Shown piece after piece: positions 17,150 through 26,197 of a stretch of DNA of 64,000 nt. The notes beneath the pieces are model-generated. The model made no database searches. It saw only the letters and a list, made by a program, of their open reading frames with translations, and had not been told where the DNA came from. A program made the position numbers and the translations under genes. The number at the start of each line of letters is the position of its first letter. Position 1 is the stretch's first letter. This DNA comes from JAQUTK01 sp963677415. Its GTDB lineage: Bacteria; Bacteroidota; Bacteroidia; Bacteroidales; JAQUTK01. The DNA lies in assembly GCA_963677415.2 (NCBI GenBank), contig CAXXFJ010000038.1:52907-116906 (forward strand), read 5' to 3'.

Positions 17150-18685
17150 TTATCGTGAGGACGTTTTGGTATACTTCATCATTTTGCTTGCCCAGGGAAT
17201 AAAGAACTGATAGTTCGGGGCATCGGTATGACCTCCATCGTGTTGTCGCCAAGCGAGCTCACCATCCAAGAGACCAGTCAGCACTGGCGGTCTTTTTTCC
17301 GTCATATAGTCATTAGAAACGCCAAGATCTCTGGCTCCCAATAATTTGTAAACAGTTCCAGCAGCGAGTGTGGCCATCCAGCTGCCCTGTTGGTCTAGCC
17401 ATTCTGAATCTCCTTTTTCGGGAATCCCGTAGCTGATAAAAGCTAGTCGAGGAGCACATAAGGCGATCAGTTCGTGCGTGTCAACGGTGAAATCGCAACC
17501 AGTTTTACTCCCAAAAGAGGCTTCAGAAGCTGCGTATTTTATGTAGTTGCCGGCCATCCAATGATATTCACCTGAACTGGCAAGTGTCTCTACAGCTTCT
17601 CCGAAGTTTCGACGTGCCAAAGCGGCGCCTCCTTTTCCGGAAGACCCGATAAGGCCAACGGCAAAACGTGGTTCAAAAGCCAGGGTAACCAAAGCGGCTT
17701 TACCATATCTCGATACTCCCTCAATGCCGACTTTCTTAGCATCGACCATCTGTTCTGTTTCCAGGTAATCAAGCGCACGGGCAGCACCCCAGGCCCAAGC
17801 GCGCAGTGATCCCCAATCATTTGGTTTGCGCGGTTGTCCTTTGTTGATCAAGCCAATGATGCCTCTGGTTAATCCGGCACCATTGTCCGCCTGAATGCTG
17901 TTTGGACTGATCTGAACATAGCCCCAGCCAGCAGCCAGCAACTGTTCTGTTGGAGCGGACTCGCCATTGGGGTCAGGACCCCAGAAGTTTGGACCATCCA
18001 ACCGTGAAATAGGAGCATAGGCAGGATACTTTTCAAAGATTTCCTTCATCTCAGGATTACTCTTTATCATCATTTCCTTGAAAGCAGTATTTATCTTCAC
18101 CATATCATCCAATGAAGGCTGACCCGGTGCAGGCAATGAGGTCGGACCGCTAAACATGATCAGAACAGGAACAGGCCCTTTTACATTCGTAGGCAATACC
18201 AGCATCATATCAATATCAACGTTAATCAGTGGATAATCGCTATTGTCTACATGACCGATCAGTTGTTTGGCAATGACGGGTATCTTGCCAATAAACTCAT
18301 GATCTGTAATCTTCACTATCCAATTTACTTTTGGAGTATTCTCAGGCATTTTTCCATACATCTCAAGCTCTAACGCATCTTGTATTTCGGGTCTGCGAGT
18401 TTTCCACCACTGCTCGGGTGTAGTTACCTTTTTGCCTTTAGTCGTTGTAAGTACATCCGGTAAGTCCTTACAGGGATTCGCAATGGATTCATCGTAGTTC
18501 GCCGGTTTGTTTCCACCAGGCCCGGGTCTCAGACTTTTTATGCCCAATTGCATCATCATGTTCTCGTGATCTTGTTTCGTCGTAAAGGTGACAGGAGTTG
18601 GGTACTTACTGGCATCGTTTGCATCCTGAGCACTTATCAAAGAAGTACATCCGGCAACAAATAATACTAAAGCGATCTTTTTCAT
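17150..18685 (-). CDS. CE15-type glucuronoyl esterase-like alpha/beta hydrolase, secreted
   Basis: A 511-residue protein with signal peptide (MKKIALVLFVAGCTSLISAQ). The alpha/beta hydrolase core shows the CE15-type nucleophile elbow GVSRYGKAALV (Ser near residue 325) in place of the usual GxSxG, an oxyanion Arg beside it, and a late His in GGHTDAPNYQFF (about 484). The N-terminal segment with WKTRRPEIQDALELEMYGKMPE is typical of bacterial CE15 proteins. CE15 enzymes cleave esters between glucuronic acid in xylan and lignin alcohols; activity on other uronate esters is possible. Monocistronic, with no xylanase next to it, so the natural substrate is open. Confidence 0.82.
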   Translation of the reverse strand: MKKIALVLFVAGCTSLISAQDANDASKYPTPVTFTTKQDHENMMMQLGIKSLRPGPGGNKPANYDESIANPCKDLPDVLTTTKGKKVTTPEQWWKTRRPEIQDALELEMYGKMPENTPKVNWIVKITDHEFIGKIPVIAKQLIGHVDNSDYPLINVDIDMMLVLPTNVKGPVPVLIMFSGPTSLPAPGQPSLDDMVKINTAFKEMMIKSNPEMKEIFEKYPAYAPISRLDGPNFWGPDPNGESAPTEQLLAAGWGYVQISPNSIQADNGAGLTRGIIGLINKGQPRKPNDWGSLRAWAWGAARALDYLETEQMVDAKKVGIEGVSRYGKAALVTLAFEPRFAVGLIGSSGKGGAALARRNFGEAVETLASSGEYHWMAGNYIKYAASEASFGSKTGCDFTVDTHELIALCAPRLAFISYGIPEKGDSEWLDQQGSWMATLAAGTVYKLLGARDLGVSNDYMTEKRPPVLTGLLDGELAWRQHDGGHTDAPNYQFFIPWASKMMKYTKTSSR

Positions 18686-18900
18686 GTTTACTATGGTATA
18701 AATTAATTTGAGTCTATAATGTCACTCCCAAAGGAAAAAAGAACAGAAATGGAGAGAAACTCTCTTAGCAGGGCTTTGTTGGAATGTCGGACATGGATAA
18801 TGTATTCACCACTTTTCAGAAATATGTCCAAAGATAAATAATTAATACTATATCTGCCTTTTTAAATAATTAAATCAACCAAACGGAGTGTGCTTATACA

Positions 18901-18940
18901 AAAAAAGACTCCCGCAATCACCAGGATTACAGGAGTCTTT
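18901..18940 (-). terminator. Terminator of the GGGtGRT gene
   Basis: On the minus strand AAAGACTCC (18940-18932) pairs with GGAGTCTTT (18912-18904), followed by a T-run to 18901. Confidence 0.85.
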
Positions 18941-18959
18941 ATGTTGTTACTAACCTGAA

Positions 18960-19961
18960 TTACTTACTCAAAGCCTGTGATACATTTACAGCAACAGCAA
19001 CAGTAGCACCCACCATAGGGTTGTTACCAATTCCGAGGAATCCCATCATCTCTACGTGTGCAGGAACGGATGAAGAACCAGCGAACTGAGCATCTGAGTG
19101 CATACGACCCATTGTGTCAGTCATACCATAAGAAGCAGGACCCGCAGCCATGTTGTCTGGGTGCAGTGTACGACCTGTACCACCTCCTGAAGCAACTGAG
19201 AAGTATTTCTTGCCTTGTTCATTGCATTCTTTCTTGTAGGTACCAGCTACCGGATGTTGGAAGCGGGTTGGGTTAGTAGAGTTACCTGTTATAGAAACGT
19301 CTACACCTTCAGCATGCATGATAGCAACACCTTCACGAACGTCATCAGCACCGTAGCATTTTACTGCTGCGCGAGGACCGTCTGAATATGCTTTTTCTTT
19401 CACTACTTTCAATTCACTTGTGTAGTAATCAAACTGAGTCTGTACATAGGTAAAGCCATTGATACGTGAGATAATCATTGCAGCATCTTTTCCAAGACCG
19501 TTCAGGATCACACGCAGCTTGTCTTTACGTACTTTGTTTGCCATTTCGGCGATCTTGATAGCTCCTTCTGCAGCAGCAAAAGACTCGTGACCAGCCAAGA
19601 AAGCAAAACATTTAGTCTCGTTACGAAGCAGACGAGCTGCCAGGTTACCATGACCAATACCCACTTTGCGATCTTCAGCAACTGATCCCGGGATACAGAA
19701 TGATTGCAGACCGATACCAATTGCTTCAGCTGCATCAGCAGCATTTGTGCAGCCCTTCTTAAGAGCGATTGCAGCACCTACTACATAAGCCCATTTTGCA
19801 TTCTCAAAGCAGATAGACTGAGTTTCTTCACATGTTTTATAAGGATCGATACCGGCTTTGTCGCAGATTGATTTTGCTTCTTCAATGCTTGCGATGCCAT
19901 TAGCTGCCAGCACTGCATTGATCTTGTCTATACGACGTTCATAACTTTCAAATAATGCCAT
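18960..19961 (-). CDS. GGGtGRT protein
   Basis: A 333-residue protein of the family named after its glycine-rich motif, here VASGGGTGRTLHPDNMAAG near residue 265. Start chosen at MALFESYERRIDKI (19961); the frame continues 11 codons upstream but the upstream part overlaps the preceding gene's end. The sequence is Gly/Ala-rich with several conserved Cys (for example EEAKSICDKAGIDPYKTCEE) and an Asn-binding-like NSTNPTRFQHP. No signal peptide. It is separated by 13 bp from the Fe-S scaffold gene upstream, a pairing found repeatedly in anaerobes. Biochemical role unknown; a metal-cluster or thiol-related function is an inference from the partner. Confidence 0.9.
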   Translation of the reverse strand: MALFESYERRIDKINAVLAANGIASIEEAKSICDKAGIDPYKTCEETQSICFENAKWAYVVGAAIALKKGCTNAADAAEAIGIGLQSFCIPGSVAEDRKVGIGHGNLAARLLRNETKCFAFLAGHESFAAAEGAIKIAEMANKVRKDKLRVILNGLGKDAAMIISRINGFTYVQTQFDYYTSELKVVKEKAYSDGPRAAVKCYGADDVREGVAIMHAEGVDVSITGNSTNPTRFQHPVAGTYKKECNEQGKKYFSVASGGGTGRTLHPDNMAAGPASYGMTDTMGRMHSDAQFAGSSSVPAHVEMMGFLGIGNNPMVGATVAVAVNVSQALSK

Positions 19962-19974
19962 ATTATGTTTCTCC

Positions 19975-20667
19975 TTATTGTTTACGTGGGTCAATATATT
20001 TAGCAGCGTTAGCGAAACGACCGTATGAACCGGTTACTTTTTTCAAAGCTTCGTTAGCGTCGGTGCCTTTCTTAATCTCATCCATAAACTTGCCAAGGCT
20101 GACAAATTCATATCCACAGATTTCTCCGTCTTCATCAAGAGCAAGAGTTTTGATATAACCTTCTGCCATCTCCAGGTAACGGGGACCTTTGGCCAATGTG
20201 CCATACAGAGTTCCAGTCTGGCTGCGAAGTCCTTTTCCAAGGTCTTCCAAACCTGCACCGATGATCAAGCCGCCTTCTGAGAAAGCTGATTGAGTACGTC
20301 CGTAAACGATTTGCAGGAAGAGTTCGCGCATTGCAGTGTTGATAGCATCACATACCAAGTCAGTATTCAGAGCCTCAAGAATAGTCTTTCCTGATAGGAT
20401 TTCAGCAGCCATAGCAGCTGAGTGAGTCATTCCTGAGCAACCGATCGTCTCGATCAAAGCTTCCTGAATGATACCTTCTTTCACGTTAAGCGTCAGTTTG
20501 CAAGCTCCTTGCTGAGGTGCACACCATCCGATACCGTGGGTCAAACCACTGATGTCTGTAATCTGTTTGGCCTGAATCCATTTGCCCTCTTCGGGAATGG
20601 GTGCCGGTCCGTGGTTAGGACCTTTCTTTACAACACACATGTGTTCTACTTCGTGTGAATAAATCAT
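19975..20667 (-). CDS. NifU/IscU-like Fe-S cluster scaffold protein, partner of GGGtGRT
   Basis: A 230-residue protein with an IscU-type fold: the N-terminal part has GIGWCAPQQGACKLTLNVKE, then ETIGCSGMTHSAAMAAEILS and LVCDAINTAMRELFLQ, providing Cys residues in the positions used by scaffold proteins to hold a cluster. The C-terminal portion (about 150-230) is an extension not present in plain IscU. First gene of a two-gene operon with the GGGtGRT gene. No IscS-type desulfurase is nearby, so it may receive sulfur from a housekeeping system, or do something other than general Fe-S assembly. Confidence 0.85.
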   Translation of the reverse strand: MIYSHEVEHMCVVKKGPNHGPAPIPEEGKWIQAKQITDISGLTHGIGWCAPQQGACKLTLNVKEGIIQEALIETIGCSGMTHSAAMAAEILSGKTILEALNTDLVCDAINTAMRELFLQIVYGRTQSAFSEGGLIIGAGLEDLGKGLRSQTGTLYGTLAKGPRYLEMAEGYIKTLALDEDGEICGYEFVSLGKFMDEIKKGTDANEALKKVTGSYGRFANAAKYIDPRKQ

Positions 20668-20812
20668 AATCTAATATATTTATTTAATGGTAATTATGTC
20701 TGAACCAGACTTCAATTCGGGGTGCAAAGATAGTGATTTCTTTTCATTTTTCCCCTCTCTTTTCAATGCTTTTTATATGCCTACGGCTATTTTCCAAGCG
20801 TAAACAAAGAAA

Positions 20813-20843
20813 AGTCCCGCTCCGGATAAACCGGAACGGGACT
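20813..20843 (-). terminator. Terminator of pgk
   Basis: AGTCCCG-x-TCCGG (20813-20825) pairs with CCGGA-x-CGGGACT (20831-20843) around ATAAA; the minus strand continues TTTTCTTTG. Lies 25 bp beyond the pgk stop. Confidence 0.9.
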
Positions 20844-20867
20844 CTCAATATGGAAAAACCAATGATT

Positions 20868-22127
20868 TTATTCTTTGATAGCAGCAATACCCGGAAGAAT
20901 TTTTCCTTCGATAGCTTCAAGCAACGCACCACCACCAGTTGATACATACGATACTTTGTCCGCAAGACCAAACTTGTTGACACAAGCTACAGAGTCACCA
21001 CCACCTACGAGAGAGAAAGCTCCGTTTGCAGTAGCTTCTGCAATAGCATTTCCTACTGCACGTGATCCGGAAGTGAAGTTGTCGAATTCAAAGACTCCTG
21101 TCGGACCATTCCAAAGAATTGTCTTGGAGTTTTTGATGACTTCAGCGAAGATAGCTTCAGTCTTTGGGCCAATGTCAAGACCTTCCCAACCGTCAGGAAT
21201 TTCATCTACAGGAACAAACTGAGTGTTTGCATCATTAGAGAAGTTGTCTGCAATTTTTGCGTCCACAGCCAACACCAGATTTACACCCATTTCTTTAGCT
21301 TTAGCAATCAGAGACAAGGCCAGGTCCAGCTTGTCATCTTCGCAGATTGACTGACCGATCTTACCGCCATTTGCTTTTGTAAATGTATAAGTCATGCCAC
21401 CGGCAATGATCAGGTTATCAACTTTTGACAACAGATTCTCGATAATCTCAATTTTGGAAGATACTTTAGAACCACCCATGATGGCCGTGAAAGGACGTTG
21501 GATATCAGTCATCACCTTATCAACTGCGATTACTTCCTGATTCATCAGGAAACCGAACATCTTATTATCTGTATCAAAATAGTTAGCGATCAAAGCTGTG
21601 GAAGCGTGAGCACGGTGAGCAGTACCGAAAGCATCGTTCACGTAGCAGTCAGCATACGAAGCCAACTTCTTTGTAAACTCTTTCTGGCTTGCTTTTACTA
21701 CTTTCTTTGCAGCTGCTTTTTCTTCATCAGAAGCATCTTCAGCAAGACCTCTTGGTTTGCCTTCTTCTTCTGCATAGAAACGAAGGTTTTCCAGCAACAG
21801 AGCCTGACCCGGTTTCAGAGCAGCTGATTTTGCTACAGCTTCTTCACCCATACAGTCATTGGCAAACTGAACATCTACACCGATTAATTTAGATACAGGT
21901 GCAAGGATATGCTTCAGAGAGAACTTGTCAGTCGGTCCTTTCGGGCGACCAAGGTGCGAACCGATGATTACGCTACCGCCATCAGCAAGGATCTTCTTCA
22001 GGGTTGGAAGAGCTGCTCGGATACGTGTGTCGTCAGTAATGTTGAAATTTTCATCCAATGGAACATTGAAGTCCACTCTCACAAATGCCTTTTTGCCGGC
22101 AAAGTTGAATTTGTCAATTGTTTGCAT
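20868..22127 (-). CDS. pgk: Phosphoglycerate kinase
   Basis: A 419-residue cytoplasmic glycolytic enzyme converting 1,3-bisphosphoglycerate and ADP into 3-phosphoglycerate and ATP. Signature motifs: KKAFVRVDFNVPLDENFNI, GSHLGRPKG, LLLENLRFY, VNDAFGTAHRAHAS, MGGSKVSSKIEII, LWNGPTGVFEFDNF and the C-terminal SLVGGGDSVACVNKFG and VSTGGGALLEAIEGK. Complete length. Monocistronic with its own promoter box and terminator. Confidence 0.98.
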   Translation of the reverse strand: MQTIDKFNFAGKKAFVRVDFNVPLDENFNITDDTRIRAALPTLKKILADGGSVIIGSHLGRPKGPTDKFSLKHILAPVSKLIGVDVQFANDCMGEEAVAKSAALKPGQALLLENLRFYAEEEGKPRGLAEDASDEEKAAAKKVVKASQKEFTKKLASYADCYVNDAFGTAHRAHASTALIANYFDTDNKMFGFLMNQEVIAVDKVMTDIQRPFTAIMGGSKVSSKIEIIENLLSKVDNLIIAGGMTYTFTKANGGKIGQSICEDDKLDLALSLIAKAKEMGVNLVLAVDAKIADNFSNDANTQFVPVDEIPDGWEGLDIGPKTEAIFAEVIKNSKTILWNGPTGVFEFDNFTSGSRAVGNAIAEATANGAFSLVGGGDSVACVNKFGLADKVSYVSTGGGALLEAIEGKILPGIAAIKE

Positions 22128-22174
22128 AATAACTAGCTATTTTAAATTTAAACATAAACACTTCTAAGGAGTTG

Positions 22175-22182
22175 CAAATATA
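22175..22182 (-). promoter_or_regulatory. -7 box of pgk
   Basis: On the minus strand TATATTTG matches TAnnTTTG, about 48 bp upstream of the pgk ATG. The -33 region is only T-rich. Confidence 0.5.
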
Positions 22183-22277
22183 CTAATTTCGTATGATAAA
22201 ACTGACCTTTTGCTGTGCAGATTACATTTAATAAATCACAAAGATTATTCTGTACGCAGCAACTCATAAATTAGAAG

Positions 22278-25091
22278 TTATTCCTTTGTATATTCCCCCA
22301 ACATCTTCTTCTTCAGTTGTGGGTCAGTAGCCTTAAATGAATAAAGCACCATGCTATGTTTCGGAACTTTCAGCAGCATTCCGTCCTTCATCTGTATTCC
22401 TTCTTCTTTCACTGTTGTAAATGATTCTTTTTCTGAAGGAGTAGCACCGTTTACTATATAACGCGTGGCTGTACTTTGCACCTCAATACCTTCCGGCAAG
22501 ACTAGCTGGACGCTATAATCATGTTCAAAGTCGCGGCTAAAGAGAAGGACACTCCAACTCGTTCCATTATTATACGCGGTGATTCCTACAGGAGAATGCC
22601 CTTCAACGGACTCTGTTATCAATTTAGAGGAAGACTTTTCTTTCTGTAGCACAGAAAGTCGGTTATTCGTTTCCACCTTTGTCTCCAGGAGATTGCCTTT
22701 GCAGTAGCTATTGATAAGAGAAGTGATGGTATAATGAGCCAAAGGAGCACCATTATTCATGGTGATGCGCCATTCTCCGCCTCCAAAGTTAAAGATGGTC
22801 GGTAGAATGGAAGAATATTGCAACGAAGAAGTAAGATAATCACAGAGCACGATTGCTTGTCCAAGCGTGCCGTAATAGCCGGGAGTGGAAACCTGAGATT
22901 CATACAGATACGTATATTTTCGGGTTCCGGTTAGTTCCATTTGTATCTGAAGATTCTCCTTAAATGCTGCAAGATTGGCTGCCATTTGTTTCTGACGAAG
23001 CTGAAAATATTGATGCACACTCTCACCATATTCCACTTCCGGATTGTAAGCCATATTGCCACCTAAATAACCGGAAAGACCGATGGTGTTTAGTTCGCCA
23101 TGATCGCCGCGCAATACCGTTTCGTTCAGTCCATAACTATCCTTGCTGCTCGGATTGCGTCCGCTATAGACGAGATAAACCTTATCTTCAATCTCTTTCC
23201 AGTAGGGAGAAGTCCTTATAAGCGTGGCAATCGAACGACACCATTCTCCATACGCCTTAAAATTATCTCCTATGGGTGCATTATGAGCAGTACCTCCCCA
23301 AACTTCATTACCCAACTCCAGAAGAAGCCCTCGTCCGGTGGTACGCGAAAGTAAAGGTTGCTCATAACCTTCTTGTTTGCGAATGGCTCCATACTTTGAA
23401 TCAGCCGGTCCTGCCAGATACTCTATCAGGTGAAGGAACGTATTGGGATCAGTTCGATAATCGACTGAATAATCCAGACGATCACCACCACCCAGTCCGC
23501 CGGGACCTTCTTTTGTCCCGATGCAAAGTGTATAATAGGCACCTATCTCATTGCAGAAAGCCATATTACGGGCATGCGTATCCGGAAGATTACCTATTGA
23601 GAGCGGCGCTTTGCCGGCATCAGGCCCTGAAGCCTTTTCAAAAGCATACGGATTGGCATCCAAAGCCCCGCGGCGAAGCACACCCGGATGCAATGCGCGA
23701 ACCATACGATTCAGCGCCGAATCCTCAAACAACTTGCCCGACATCATATCCACATTGATGCCCAATCCTTCCGACCAGGTCACTGTCCGCTTCTGTATGC
23801 TCAGGCGCAACCGGTGTTCTCCAAAAGCGAGACCGGTACTATCCAACGGATCAAACGAACCGGTGGAGAAACGAAATGCTTTACTCTTCTTTGATGAGAC
23901 TAACGACGAAGTAACCGCCACGAGATTTACCTTATATTCTGTGTTGGGAGTGAGGCCGGTGATCAGAAGAGAATCTGAAAATAGTTTGTCGTGCGTGTAC
24001 AACGTGTCGTTCAGGAAGAGGTCGTATCCAATAACAGAAGTGTTCATCCCTTTTCCCCGGTTCCAGGTCAGTAGCAAAGATTCTCCTGTTGCAGCAGCAC
24101 ACGTAATAGAGGCAGGAGCTTTTGGCACTCGCTTGGAAATAGCAGCCGTCTTAACGGTAATTGATTTCAGAGGAGACTCATTGCCGAGTTCGTCCACTAC
24201 TGCTACCCCGATCTGATATACTTTGTCAGGCAATAGATTACCTGCCATTCCACTTGTACGCTCAATAAGATCTTTACTGTTCTTTTCGCCATTCACATAG
24301 ATAGAATATCCTGCTATCCTTGCGAGCTTCTCCTTATTCTTTTCCTCTTTCCAGGTAAGACAGACAGCTTGATCCATTACAGCGACAGCTTGAAGAGAAG
24401 TCGGCGTTTTCGGAAGAATAGGATCATAAAGCGGTACTATCAAGTTTGACGGTAAGTACGGATTGTTATCCAGTCCCGGCCCTTGCACACGAATGCCATA
24501 AGAGAGACGGTTTACAAACCAATAGACCGCAAAGATTGGATAACCCTTACCGGCTTTCAGATAAATCGGCGAGGAGGTGTAATAACGGTCGGTAATTTGT
24601 TTGCCGATATTCTTTGACCCGGAGAGAGAAACGATCTCCACCGCATTCTTCCAGGAGACACACGTCGTATCCAGATAAAGCGTGCCACGATAATCTGACG
24701 CATCCAGAGAGAAGGTGTAAAGACCACTCACTCGCGGCATGAAATAACCTTTCAAGGCAGAAGTGGCAAGATTGGGAAAAGACACTTTTTGATTGTTACT
24801 CCCCGAATTCAGATCTCCGGAAGATGTAAGTTTGGGAAAAATCTTTTTCCACTTCTCAAAGATAGGAGCCTTGCCCCAGAAAGAGTCTCTGGCATCCGGA
24901 AAGAAAGCACTGTCCACCACTTCCGAATAGACCGGTTGCGCATTGGATTGTATCGGATTAGCCTGTTGCCAAAACGCCATATCATACAACTCGAGAGTGA
25001 TTCCAGCTTTCTTAGTCTGTTCTTCAGCAGCCGGTGCGTGAATGGTGAGGCAAGAGAGAAGAACGATCAGATACAATTGATTTCTTTTCAT
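22278..25091 (-). CDS. Secreted PA14-FnIII-FnIII clan GH-A glycoside hydrolase
   Basis: A 937-residue protein: signal peptide (1-22), a PA14-like domain (about 30-225; GYFMPRVSGLYTFSLDASDY), two fibronectin type III domains (about 232-320 and 325-412; ITGLTPNTEYKVNLVAV), then a large TIM-barrel domain (about 430-790) and a C-terminal beta-sandwich. In the barrel, LLLELGNEVWGG (Glu near 595) matches the clan A acid/base N-E motif, and TYLYESQVSTPG (Glu near 731) is a candidate nucleophile. The C-terminal SWSVLLFSRDFEHDYSVQLV to HSMVLYSFKA resembles GH51/GH39-type trailing domains. I cannot place it in a known GH family. Single gene, no SusCD. Confidence 0.75.
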   Translation of the reverse strand: MKRNQLYLIVLLSCLTIHAPAAEEQTKKAGITLELYDMAFWQQANPIQSNAQPVYSEVVDSAFFPDARDSFWGKAPIFEKWKKIFPKLTSSGDLNSGSNNQKVSFPNLATSALKGYFMPRVSGLYTFSLDASDYRGTLYLDTTCVSWKNAVEIVSLSGSKNIGKQITDRYYTSSPIYLKAGKGYPIFAVYWFVNRLSYGIRVQGPGLDNNPYLPSNLIVPLYDPILPKTPTSLQAVAVMDQAVCLTWKEEKNKEKLARIAGYSIYVNGEKNSKDLIERTSGMAGNLLPDKVYQIGVAVVDELGNESPLKSITVKTAAISKRVPKAPASITCAAATGESLLLTWNRGKGMNTSVIGYDLFLNDTLYTHDKLFSDSLLITGLTPNTEYKVNLVAVTSSLVSSKKSKAFRFSTGSFDPLDSTGLAFGEHRLRLSIQKRTVTWSEGLGINVDMMSGKLFEDSALNRMVRALHPGVLRRGALDANPYAFEKASGPDAGKAPLSIGNLPDTHARNMAFCNEIGAYYTLCIGTKEGPGGLGGGDRLDYSVDYRTDPNTFLHLIEYLAGPADSKYGAIRKQEGYEQPLLSRTTGRGLLLELGNEVWGGTAHNAPIGDNFKAYGEWCRSIATLIRTSPYWKEIEDKVYLVYSGRNPSSKDSYGLNETVLRGDHGELNTIGLSGYLGGNMAYNPEVEYGESVHQYFQLRQKQMAANLAAFKENLQIQMELTGTRKYTYLYESQVSTPGYYGTLGQAIVLCDYLTSSLQYSSILPTIFNFGGGEWRITMNNGAPLAHYTITSLINSYCKGNLLETKVETNNRLSVLQKEKSSSKLITESVEGHSPVGITAYNNGTSWSVLLFSRDFEHDYSVQLVLPEGIEVQSTATRYIVNGATPSEKESFTTVKEEGIQMKDGMLLKVPKHSMVLYSFKATDPQLKKKMLGEYTKE

Positions 25092-25192
25092 GGGTATATC
25101 AGGTATTATGGGTCATTGAATGGGTGCAAATCTACAAATAGTTTTCAGAATATCTTATCCATCAGCTGATAATACCCTAATTGTGGTACAAG

Positions 25193-25212
25193 AATACCTT
25201 TTATGAGGTATT
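25193..25212. promoter_or_regulatory. Palindrome overlapping the hydrolase promoter (possible operator)
   Basis: AATACCT (25193-25199) and AGGTATT (25206-25212) form a perfect 7-bp inverted repeat around TTTATG, touching the -33 box. Could be an operator; no regulator gene is adjacent. Confidence 0.35.
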
Positions 25213-25241
25213 TTGGGAACGAACGATATACCCTAACTTTG
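25212..25241 (+). promoter_or_regulatory. Promoter of the RBBP9-type hydrolase gene
   Basis: -33 box TTTG at 25212-25215 and -7 box TAACTTTG at 25234-25241, spaced 18 nt, as in the Bacteroides housekeeping promoter. Predicted start near 25248, leaving a very short leader before ATG 25266. Confidence 0.75.
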
Positions 25242-25265
25242 CCTCATTATTTAGAAAGATGCAGT

Positions 25266-25793
25266 ATGACAAATTATTTTATTGTTCCCGGTCTTGGAGG
25301 TTCCGGACCGGAACACTGGCAAACATATTTTGAACGTTCCGGAGAGAATTTCAGGCGCATTGAACAAAAGGACTGGAATGCCCCGGATATACCGCAATGG
25401 GTCGAGACAATACAAAAAGCCATCTCTGCTTTTGATCCGCAATCAGTTGTGCTTGTCGGACATAGTCTGGGCTGTCTGGCAATTGCTTCCTGGGCAGCAC
25501 GTTATAATCCCAGTATCAAAGCAGCTTTACTCGTTGCTCCACCCGACACCGGATTATTGCACAGCAAACTTCAGCAGCGTTTGTTTGATCATATCCCAAC
25601 AGAAAAGATTCATTTCAGGACGCGGCTTATTGCCAGCACCAACGATCACTGGGCAACCATAGAGCTTGTGAACTTTTATGCGAAAAAATGGGGGAGTGAG
25701 TTTATAACTATCGGTGATGCCGGACACATCAATGATTCGTCCGGTTATGGAGATTGGCCGGCTGGGATGAGACTGTTAAAAGAGCTGGGATAG
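25266..25793 (+). CDS. RBBP9/YdeN-family alpha/beta serine hydrolase
   Basis: A 175-residue small hydrolase, MTNYFIVPGLGGSGPEHWQ at the N-terminus as in RBBP9/YdeN proteins. Nucleophile Ser in VLVGHSLGCLA, Asp in ASTNDHWAT and His in GDAGHINDSSGYG complete the triad. No signal peptide. The frame is open upstream to 25203, but the promoter lies inside that stretch, so ATG 25266 is chosen. Substrate unknown; relatives act on small esters or aminoacylated compounds. Confidence 0.9.
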   Translation: MTNYFIVPGLGGSGPEHWQTYFERSGENFRRIEQKDWNAPDIPQWVETIQKAISAFDPQSVVLVGHSLGCLAIASWAARYNPSIKAALLVAPPDTGLLHSKLQQRLFDHIPTEKIHFRTRLIASTNDHWATIELVNFYAKKWGSEFITIGDAGHINDSSGYGDWPAGMRLLKELG

Positions 25794-25804
25794 CATCAAG
25801 CTCG

Positions 25805-25825
25805 ATTGTTCTAAAACACCGATTC
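25805..25825 (+). repeat. 21-bp direct repeat, copy 1
   Basis: Identical over 21 bases to 26099-26119 (starts ATTGTTCTAAAACACCG). The copies bracket 273 bp of non-coding DNA. Confidence 0.9.
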
Positions 25826-25920
25826 GGGAGTTCCGTTTATCTCGTAAAAACCGACCTGAAAAGGGCTGAATTTCTTCTGTATGTTTTGGTAAAGACATCA
25901 GGTTGTTTTTGTCATCGGAA

Positions 25921-25946
25921 CCCTATGAAACAAACATTTCATAGGG
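25921..25946. repeat. 10-bp perfect hairpin in the hydrolase-nth gap
   Basis: CCCTATGAAA and TTTCATAGGG around CAAACA. No T-tract. Lies between the two 21-bp direct repeats; nothing else is recognised in 25826-26098. Confidence 0.7.
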
Positions 25947-26098
25947 AAGAAATTTGTCACACATACGGATGCCTTTTCTAAAAGTATAACTTCTTATTTA
26001 TCAGTGATATAGAAAATTGTGAAATCCTCTTAAGTGACGGAAAATAGTCTATCTACTCCCAATTTGGTATAATCAGTCCCTTCTTCTTTGAAGACCAA

Positions 26099-26119
26099 AT
26101 TGTTCTAAAACACCGATTC
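26099..26119 (+). repeat. 21-bp direct repeat, copy 2
   Basis: Second copy of the 25805-25825 sequence, 79 bp beyond the end of nth. Confidence 0.9.
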
Positions 26120-26197
26120 AGACACAAAGGCCGTTTGGAACTTAGAAAAAGAAGAGAATGCCCATTCAAGTCAAAGTGTAAATATAATGCTCTGTAA

